DNA of 64,000 nt, from positions 30,265-94,264 of the forward strand of contig NZ_VCJS01000024.1 in the NCBI RefSeq assembly GCF_005893125.1, in the 5' to 3' direction. This document shows, one piece after another, positions 51,936-64,000 of this stretch. Position numbers and translations under genes: made by a program. The stretch's first letter is position 1. Each line of letters starts with the position of its first letter. A model generated the notes under the pieces. That model saw only the letters and a list, made by a program, of their open reading frames with translations, was not told the DNA's origin and made no database searches. The stretch comes from Nonomuraea basaltis (GTDB taxonomy: Bacteria > Actinomycetota > Actinomycetes > Streptosporangiales > Streptosporangiaceae).

Positions 51936-53366
51936 TCAGCTGGCGTGAGACACCGCGGACCCGATGGTGTGGACGCGCAGCGCGTTGGTGGAGCCCGGGG
52001 TGCCGGGAGGCGAGCCGGCCACGATGACGACCTTGTCGCCCTTCTCCAGCCGTCCCAGCGACAGCAGCGACGCCTCCACCTGCCGCACCATGTCGTCGGT
52101 GTGGTGCACGAACGGCACGTGGAACGTCTCCACCCCCCACGTCAGCGACAGCTGCCCCCGCACGTGGGGCGCCGACGTGAAGGCCAGCAGCGGGATCGGG
52201 GAGCGGTAGCGGGCCAGCCGCCGCGCCGTCTCTCCCGACATCGTGAACGCGATCAGCGCCTTGGCCCCCACGATGGCGCCCACCTCGGCCGCGGCCCGCG
52301 CGATGGCGCCGCCCGTGGTCTCGGGCATGCGCTCCAGCGTGTGGGTGGCCCGTAGGGACGACTTCTCGGCGGCGCAGGCGATGCGGTCCATCGTGGAGAC
52401 GGACTCGATCGGGTAGTTGCCGACGGACGTCTCGCCCGACAGCATGACCGCGTCGGCGCCGTCCATGACCGCGTAGGCCACGTCGGAGGCCTCGGCGCGG
52501 GTGGGGCGCGGGGCGCTCATCATCGAGTCGAGCATCTGGGTGGCGACGATGACCGGGCGGGCCTTCTCGCGGCACAGCTCGATGATGCGCCGCTGCACGA
52601 TCGGCACCTGCTCCAGGGGCAGCTCGACGCCCAGGTCGCCGCGGGCGACCATGATGCCGTCGAAGGCCTCGATGATCTCGGGGAGGCGGTCGACGGCCTG
52701 CGGCTTCTCGATCTTGGCGAGCAGCGGCAGGCGTACGGCCTCCTGCTCCATGATGTTGCGCACCACGTCGGCGTCGGACGGGCGGCGGACGAAGGACAGG
52801 GCGATCATGTCGAAGCCGGTGCGCAGCGCCCAGCGCAGGTCGGCCTCGTCCTTGTCGGTCAGCGCGGGGGCGCTGACGTTGATGCCGGGCAGGTTGAGGC
52901 CCTTGTTGTCGGAGATCATGCCGCCGATGACGACGCGGGTGACGATGCGGTCGCCGTCGACGCGGGTGGCCTCGAGCACGAGCCGGCCGTCGTCGACCAG
53001 GATCGTGTCGCCGGGCCGCACGTCGTTGGGCAGGCCCTTGTAGGTGGTGGAGACCTGCTCGCGGTCGCCCGGCACGTCATCGGTGGTGATGGTGAAGACG
53101 TCGCCGAAGCCGAGCCTGACAGGGCCCTCTTCGAACGTGCCCACCCGGATCTTGGGACCCTGTAGGTCGGCGAGCACGCCTACGCCACGGCCGAGGTCGG
53201 CCGCCACCTCCCTCACCCGGTCGTAGACCTCTCGGTGCAGGTCATGATTGCCATGGCTGAGGTTGAACCGTGCCACGTCCATGCCCGCGGCGATCAGCTC
53301 GCGGAGGCGTTCTTCGGACGATGTGGCAGGGCCTAGGGTGCAGACGATTTTCGCACGACGAGTCAC
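51936..53366 (-). CDS. pyk: Pyruvate kinase
   Basis: A 476-residue glycolytic enzyme making pyruvate and ATP from PEP and ADP. The N-terminal RRAKIVCTLGPATSS, the catalytic LAKIEKPQAVDRLPEI (Lys) and GIMVARGDLGVELPLEQVP are intact. The B domain (about 70-170) and the C-terminal regulatory domain (TMSGETARRLARYRSPIPLLAFT) are present. GTG at 53364-53366 gives the family start (RRAKIV); the frame is open far upstream. A weak AAGGTAGG ribosome site. Confidence 0.97.
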   Translation of the reverse strand: MTRRAKIVCTLGPATSSEERLRELIAAGMDVARFNLSHGNHDLHREVYDRVREVAADLGRGVGVLADLQGPKIRVGTFEEGPVRLGFGDVFTITTDDVPGDREQVSTTYKGLPNDVRPGDTILVDDGRLVLEATRVDGDRIVTRVVIGGMISDNKGLNLPGINVSAPALTDKDEADLRWALRTGFDMIALSFVRRPSDADVVRNIMEQEAVRLPLLAKIEKPQAVDRLPEIIEAFDGIMVARGDLGVELPLEQVPIVQRRIIELCREKARPVIVATQMLDSMMSAPRPTRAEASDVAYAVMDGADAVMLSGETSVGNYPIESVSTMDRIACAAEKSSLRATHTLERMPETTGGAIARAAAEVGAIVGAKALIAFTMSGETARRLARYRSPIPLLAFTSAPHVRGQLSLTWGVETFHVPFVHHTDDMVRQVEASLLSLGRLEKGDKVVIVAGSPPGTPGSTNALRVHTIGSAVSHAS

Positions 53367-53401
53367 GAGTCCTACCTTAATTGGTACAGACCACTTGGCA
53401 G

Positions 53402-53748
53402 TCACTGACGACGGAGAACGTACCCGCCGTAAGAAAACAGCACGAGAACGGCGACCCCTAGGCGTACCAAGTTCGTGTACTCCTCCGGGTAGACCACGCC
53501 CTCGATGTAGTGATCGATGAAGCCGGACGCCGGCAGCCCCTCCAGCCCGGCCTGCCGTCGCCCCCAGTCCTCGACCAGGGTCAGCGGACACTCTACGCCT
53601 GTGAGGATCGAGATCACGCCCCAGGCGGCCACGCAGAGGTGCGTCCAGATGGTGTGGCGCCAGCGCCAGGCGAGGAATCCGCCCACGGCCATGTAGGCGA
53701 GGAACCCGAAATGCACCACCATCGCGGCGTCCGCGGCGAGGCGATACA

Positions 53749-53752
<4 letters not shown>
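53402..53752 (-). CDS. DUF2784 family membrane protein
   Basis: A 116-residue protein with three or four membrane helices. It matches the DUF2784 pattern (LAADAAMVVHFGFLAYMAVGGFLAWRW, then CPLTLVEDWGRRQAG and FIDHYIEGVVYPEE). Function unknown. Its ATG overlaps the stop of the S8 protease gene (ATGA), so the two are co-translated. It is followed by pyk on the same strand after 35 bases. Confidence 0.88.
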
Positions 53753-55404
<1,652 letters not shown>

Positions 55405-55545
55405 TCTTCCCCCATCCACCGACTGCCGCAGAACCTGCATCTTCCCGACACTAACCGGGTGATGCAACTTAGTGATGAAATTCCGGTCGACGTGCAGCTA
55501 AGCGGACTCCTGCTCGGGGCCCGCTTCCGCGCAGGTCAGGCGAAG

Positions 55546-55577
55546 AAGAGCGCCCGCCGTACGGGGCGGGCGCTCTT
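55546..55577 (-). terminator. Hairpin terminator of the aldo/keto reductase gene
   Basis: A perfect 13-base stem AAGAGCGCCCGCC/GGCGGGCGCTCTT with a six-base loop lies 55 bases past the stop of the minus-strand reductase gene. Confidence 0.85.
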
Positions 55578-55632
55578 TGCGAGAAGGGCGGCGGACCGGG
55601 AGCCGTCCGTGGCGTTCGGGATGGTGGTGGGG

Positions 55633-56697
55633 TCAGCGGGTGAGGTCGATCTCGACTCCGCCGAGCATGACGTGGCGTGGCATCGGGCGGGCCAGGAACT
55701 CGTGGGGGAAGCCCAGGTCGACCCGGCTGGCCTCGGCCAGGGCGGCCCGCTGGCCGTCGGTGAAGCGCACGTCGAGCGCCCCCAGGTTGTCCTCGAGCTG
55801 CGCCGGCGTCCGCGCCCCCATGATCGGAGCCGTCACGGCCGGGTTGAGCAGCGTCCAGGCCAGCGCGACCTGGGACGGCTTCGCGCCCAGCTCGGCGGCG
55901 ACCCGCTTGACCACCTCGGCGATGTCCAGCGCCCGCTCGGTCAGCGCGCCGTTGGCCGCCGCGACATTCTTGCGGGTGCCGACGGGGACGGCCGCGCCCT
56001 CCCCCACGTCGAGGTCGGCCCGGCTGTACTTGCCGGTCAGCACGCCGCTGGCCAGCGGCGACCAGGGGATGACGCCGAGCCCCATCTCCCGTGCCATGGG
56101 GATGAGGTCGCGCTCCACTGTGCGTTCGACCAGGCTGTATTCGATCTGCAGGGCGATCAGCGGCGCCCAGCCCCGCAGGTCGGCGATGGCCTGCATGCGG
56201 GAGACCTGCCAGGCGGGCGTGTCGGAGATGCCGACGTAGAGGACCTTGCCCATCCTGACGAGGTCGTCCATGGCGCGAAGGATCTCCTCGACCGGGGTGG
56301 TGAAGTCCCAGGCGTGCAGGTAGAGCAGGTCGAGGTGGTCGGTGTTCAGCCGGCGCAGGCTGGCCTCGACCGAATGGACCATGCTCTTGCGGTGGTTGCC
56401 GCCGGAGTTCGGGTCGCCGGCGCGCCTGGCCATGGTGTACTTCGTGGCGATCACGAGTTGCTCGCGCCGGCCGGCCGCGAACTCGCCGAGCAGCGTCTCG
56501 GCGGTGCCCTCGGTGTACTGGCTGGCGGTGTCGATGAAGTTGCCGCCCCGGTCCAGATAGGCGTCGAAGATCCGGCGGGACTCGTCCTTGTCCGAGCCCC
56601 AGCCCCAATCCGTCCCGAACGTCATGGTCCCCAGCGCCAGCGGCGAAACCCGCAGCCCGGAGCGGCCCAGCAGGCGGTACGTGTCAAGAGTCGTCAT
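55633..56697 (-). CDS. Aldo/keto reductase
   Basis: A 354-residue NADPH-dependent (beta/alpha)8 oxidoreductase. FIDTASQYTEG gives the catalytic Asp and Tyr, VIATKYTMA the Lys, and DLLYLHAWD the His region. GVIPWSPLASGVLTGKY and GARTPAQLEDNL are typical of the AKR11/13-like group. The substrate is unknown. Divergent from an MmyB-like regulator across a palindromic operator, so it is probably the regulator's target. Confidence 0.93.
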   Translation of the reverse strand: MTTLDTYRLLGRSGLRVSPLALGTMTFGTDWGWGSDKDESRRIFDAYLDRGGNFIDTASQYTEGTAETLLGEFAAGRREQLVIATKYTMARRAGDPNSGGNHRKSMVHSVEASLRRLNTDHLDLLYLHAWDFTTPVEEILRAMDDLVRMGKVLYVGISDTPAWQVSRMQAIADLRGWAPLIALQIEYSLVERTVERDLIPMAREMGLGVIPWSPLASGVLTGKYSRADLDVGEGAAVPVGTRKNVAAANGALTERALDIAEVVKRVAAELGAKPSQVALAWTLLNPAVTAPIMGARTPAQLEDNLGALDVRFTDGQRAALAEASRVDLGFPHEFLARPMPRHVMLGGVEIDLTR

Positions 56698-56741
56698 GGC
56701 ATCCAGGCTGCTGCGCCCGCGAGCGGCGGGTAAGGGAGGGC

Positions 56742-56770
56742 TCTTCCTGGGACGAGCCGTACCAGGAAGA
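56742..56770. promoter_or_regulatory. Palindromic operator between aldo/keto reductase and MmyB-like regulator
   Basis: A perfect 9-base inverted repeat TCTTCCTGG/CCAGGAAGA has an 11-base spacer, so the half-site centres are 20 bases apart. It is the only strong symmetry in the 92-base divergent gap and ends 19 bases before the regulator's ATG. Confidence 0.75.
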
Positions 56771-56789
56771 CGGTCGTAAGATCGAGGGG

Positions 56790-57653
56790 ATGAGCACCGT
56801 GGACCAGACCCGCGAACTGGCGGCCTTCCTGCGCACCCGCCGCGAACGCCTGGATCCCCGCGACGTCGCGCTGCCCGCCCGCCGCGCCCACAGGCGCACT
56901 CCCGGTCTGCGTCGCGAGGAGGTCGCCGAGCTGGCGGGCGTCAGCGTCGACTATGTGATCCGCCTGGAGCAGGGGCGCGGGCTGCGTCCCTCGCCGGAGG
57001 TGCTGGAGGCGCTGGCCGGGGCGCTGCGCCTGAGCGACGACGAGCGGGTCTACCTGTTCGACCTCGCCCAGCAGCGGCCGACCCGGCAGCGCGCCGCGCG
57101 GCGGCCGCCCGCCGCGGACGAGGCGGGCCCGATCTCCCGGCTGGTGCTGGACCTGTCGCCGCTGCCGGCCATGCTGCTCAACCACCGCTTCGACATCATC
57201 GCCTGGAACCCGGAGATGGCGGCCCTGGTGATCGACTTCGGCGCGCTGCCCGCGGAGCAGCGCAACAGCATGTGGCTGTGCACGCTGCACCCGGGCCTGC
57301 GGGACTTCTACCGCGACAGGGAGCGCACGCTGCGCGAGGGCATCGCTGACCTGCGGGCCGCGTGGGCGGCCCATCCCGACGACGCGGCCCTGTCGGAGCT
57401 GATCGAGGAGCTCACCTCCGGCAGCGAGGAGGTCGCCCGCTTGTGGGCGCGGCGCGACGTCCGGGTGAACGGCCGCGGCAGGAAGCGGCTGCGGCATGCC
57501 ACGGCAGGCCCGCTCACCATCGAATACGAGGTGCTGGCCCCGCTTCAGGCCCCCGGCCAGCGGCTGGTCATCTACCGCGCCGCCGACCCCGCGTCCCAGC
57601 ACACGCTGGACACCATCACGGCCTCGTGCGCGCTTGCGGCCGGGCGCGCCTGA
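56790..57653 (+). CDS. XRE-HTH regulator with MmyB-like ligand-binding domain
   Basis: A 287-residue regulator. The N-terminal HTH (about 36-80: RTPGLRREEVAELAGVSVDYVIRLEQGRGLRPS) is the diagnostic opening of the MmyB-like family. A PAS-like ligand-binding domain follows (LSPLPAMLLNHRFDIIAWNPEMAAL, then HPGLRDFYRDRE), known in MltR/MmyB relatives to bind fatty-acid-like or heme-type ligands. Divergent from the aldo/keto reductase with a shared palindrome, so autoregulation and control of the reductase are likely. Confidence 0.92.
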   Translation: MSTVDQTRELAAFLRTRRERLDPRDVALPARRAHRRTPGLRREEVAELAGVSVDYVIRLEQGRGLRPSPEVLEALAGALRLSDDERVYLFDLAQQRPTRQRAARRPPAADEAGPISRLVLDLSPLPAMLLNHRFDIIAWNPEMAALVIDFGALPAEQRNSMWLCTLHPGLRDFYRDRERTLREGIADLRAAWAAHPDDAALSELIEELTSGSEEVARLWARRDVRVNGRGRKRLRHATAGPLTIEYEVLAPLQAPGQRLVIYRAADPASQHTLDTITASCALAAGRA

Positions 57654-57678
57654 CGGCGGCGCCCGGCCTCACAGCCCG

Positions 57679-59157
57679 TCAGACCAGCGGCCGCGCGGTC
57701 GGCAGGATCGGGTACGGCAGCGCCGTGTCCCCGGTCAGGTAGCGGTCCACGCCCGAGGCGGCGGCGCGCCCCTCGGCGATGGCCCAGACGATGAGCGACT
57801 GCCCGCGCCCCATGTCACCGGCCACGAAGACGCCGTCCACCTTGGACATGTACGTCTTGTCGCGCGAGACGTTGCCCCGCTTGTCGTAGAAGCCGTCGCC
57901 ACCGTCCTCGGCCAGGTCCTGCAGCAGCGCGCCCTTCTCGGGGCCGAGGAAGCCCATGGCCAGGGTGATCAGCTCGGCCGGGATCTCCCGCTCGGTGCCG
58001 GGGATGGGCTTGAACCCGTTCTGCGGCCCATCGACCTCCACCAGGCGCAGCGCCCGCACGTTGCCGTCGGCGTCGCCGGCGAACTCGGTGGTGGAGACCG
58101 CGTACATCCGCTCCCCGCCGCCGTCGGCCAGCTCCTCGTGGGCGCTCTCCATCTTGAACAGCATGGGGTACGTCGGCCACGGCTGGCTGTCGGGCCGGGC
58201 GGCCGGCGGCTGCGGCATGATCTCGAGCTGGGTGACGGACTCGGCGCCCTGCCTGATCGCCGTGCCGATGCAGTCGGCGCCGGTGTCGCCGCCGCCGATC
58301 ACCACCACGTGCTTGCCCTCGGCCGAGATGGGCGAGACCGGGAAGTCGCCCTCCTGGACCTTGTTGGACAGCGGCAGGTACTCCATGGCCTGGTAGACGC
58401 CCTTGAGGTGGCGCCCTGCCACCGGCAGGTCGCGCCAGTGGGTGGCGCCGCCCGACAGCACCACGGCGTCGAACTGCTCGCGCAGCTCGGCAGCGGTGAT
58501 GTCGACGCCGACGTTCACGCTGGTGCGGAACTCGGTGCCCTCGGCCCGCATCTGCTCCAGGCGGCGCTCGATGTGCCGCTTCTCCATCTTGAACTCGGGG
58601 ATGCCGTAGCGCAGCAGGCCGCCGATGCGGTCGGCCCGCTCGAACACCACCACGTCGTGCCCGGCCCTGGTGAGCTGCTGCGCGGCGGCGAGCCCGGCGG
58701 GGCCCGAGCCGACGACCGCGACCTTCTTGCCGGTCTTGACAGCCGGGGGCTGCGGGGTCACCCAGCCCTCGGCGAACGCCCGGTCGATGATCTCGACCTC
58801 GACCCGCTTGATCGCCACCGGGTCGGAGTTGATGCCGAGCACGCACGCCGCCTCGCACGGAGCCGGGCAGAGCCTGCCGGTGAACTCCGGGAAGTTGTTC
58901 GTGGCGTGCAGCCGCTCGATCGCCTCGCGCCAGTCGGTGCGGTAGACGAGGTCGTTCCACTCGGGGATGAGGTTCCCCAGCGGGCAGCCGTTGTGGCAGA
59001 ACGGGATGCCGCAGTCCATGCAACGGGCCGCCTGCTTGGTCAGCTTCTCCTGCGAGAAGTCCTGGTAGACCTCGCGCCAGTCGCTGATGCGCACGTCAAC
59101 GGGGCGGCGCGCCGGCAGCTCCCGGTCGTGCGTGAGAAAACCCTTGGGGTCAGCCAT
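57679..59157 (-). CDS. gltD: Glutamate synthase small (beta) subunit
   Basis: A 492-residue NADPH-dependent subunit of GOGAT, which passes electrons from NADPH through FAD and two [4Fe-4S] clusters to the large subunit. The N-terminal cluster Cys are in CMDCGIPFCHNGCPLGN and CPAPCEAACVLG. VAVVGSGPAGLAAAQQLTRAGH is the FAD site, and VVIGGGDTGADCIGT the NADPH site. Second gene of the gltB-gltD unit, 72 bases after gltB. Confidence 0.97.
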   Translation of the reverse strand: MADPKGFLTHDRELPARRPVDVRISDWREVYQDFSQEKLTKQAARCMDCGIPFCHNGCPLGNLIPEWNDLVYRTDWREAIERLHATNNFPEFTGRLCPAPCEAACVLGINSDPVAIKRVEVEIIDRAFAEGWVTPQPPAVKTGKKVAVVGSGPAGLAAAQQLTRAGHDVVVFERADRIGGLLRYGIPEFKMEKRHIERRLEQMRAEGTEFRTSVNVGVDITAAELREQFDAVVLSGGATHWRDLPVAGRHLKGVYQAMEYLPLSNKVQEGDFPVSPISAEGKHVVVIGGGDTGADCIGTAIRQGAESVTQLEIMPQPPAARPDSQPWPTYPMLFKMESAHEELADGGGERMYAVSTTEFAGDADGNVRALRLVEVDGPQNGFKPIPGTEREIPAELITLAMGFLGPEKGALLQDLAEDGGDGFYDKRGNVSRDKTYMSKVDGVFVAGDMGRGQSLIVWAIAEGRAAASGVDRYLTGDTALPYPILPTARPLV

Positions 59158-59229
59158 CGGTACGCCTCCCTTGACCCTGAACAGTGTTTAGCCGGCACAG
59201 TCGGCCATGGCCCGGCTCATTACGGCGGG

Positions 59230-63735
<4,506 letters not shown>

Positions 63736-64000
63736 TGAATCCCTCCCGTCGTCTTCGTCTGTCCAGAACTGCTCTACAGGCGGGGACGACGTTGGCCCTG
63801 CTGCATATCGTGGGTAGAGGTTACCGCACCCTGCCGGAATGGTGCCCGCCACGTCCGCATTGCGAACATTCGGGCTATCCCAGGATCCGAACTCTCTATC
63901 CCAAACCCCGGACGTGGGCGGCGAAATTCCCGATCTGACCAGCGATTTACGGCACGGGGAGCGATTTCCGTTCGGCCCCTCTCCACCCACCATACGGACC
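63736..64000. other. Upstream region of gltB, no gene seen
   Basis: These 265 bases before the gltB start show no convincing coding region. The gltB frame stays open to 63993 but without family similarity before the propeptide. The region probably holds the gltB promoter and perhaps nitrogen-responsive sites, but no repeat or consensus stands out clearly. Confidence 0.5.

Overview
The window is high-GC chromosomal DNA with GTG and TTG starts and strong GGAGG-type ribosome binding sites. It encodes an actinobacterial gene set: a PdtaR-type ANTAR regulator, SpoOM, an MmyB-like regulator, an Uma2 endonuclease, a RIO kinase and standalone Clp-N and DUF2784 proteins. The best reading is a filamentous actinomycete, probably Streptosporangiaceae (Nonomuraea-like). 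This is inferred from protein character and not proven. The order uvrB, coaE, rpsA, polA, liv operon, pdtaR, pyk, gltDB resembles, from memory, the conserved core order of streptomycetes, so most of the window looks like backbone carrying accessory insertions.

Layout. 1-2.4 kb: the end of a sugar ABC importer (two permeases, the first cut by the window edge) and a DUF4126 membrane protein. 2.5-10.1 kb: small metabolic and accessory genes (hydrolase/SDR pair, Uma2, RIO kinase with a possible leader peptide, PadR/hydrolase divergent pair, guanine-deaminase-like enzyme), with IS605-like and IS4-like relics and a 15-bp tandem repeat. 10.2-14.8 kb: a frameshifted monooxygenase relic, uvrB, and an ABC exporter operon ending in a small HTH regulator behind a palindromic operator. 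14.9-18.6 kb: an operon of two SPFH (band 7) proteins and SpoOM. 19.5-22.0 kb: a three-gene cluster of a two-TM protein with an unrecognised domain, a cupin-like protein and an inositol-monophosphatase-family enzyme.

23.6-29.2 kb holds the most striking gene. It encodes one 1856-residue protein, TIR / degenerate metallophosphoesterase / NACHT NTPase / pentapeptide repeats / about 15 WD40 blades, with the architecture of a STAND immune sensor. The phosphoesterase part has lost most metal ligands while TIR and NACHT key residues are retained. 30.0-38.6 kb returns to the core: coaE, a Clp-N protein, GNAT/epoxide hydrolase, rpsA, a polysaccharide deacetylase and polA.

39.1-47.9 kb is a branched-chain amino acid (or related) ABC importer. 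A 430-base leader region holds a convincing four-helix RNA fold and a palindromic promoter. It is followed by livH (with an unusual exported N-terminal domain), livM, livG and livF, a strong terminator, two lipoproteins, and two paralogous substrate-binding proteins on the opposite strand. 48.0-50.2 kb: pdtaR, tRNA-Leu(CAA) followed by a LAGLIDADG/HTH gene, then a deletion scar joining the tails of a divergent SDR/LysR pair. 50.3-63.7 kb: a PNPOx-family protein, dapD, pyruvate kinase, DUF2784, an S8 lipoprotein protease, an aldo/keto reductase with a divergent MmyB-like regulator, and gltD/gltB.
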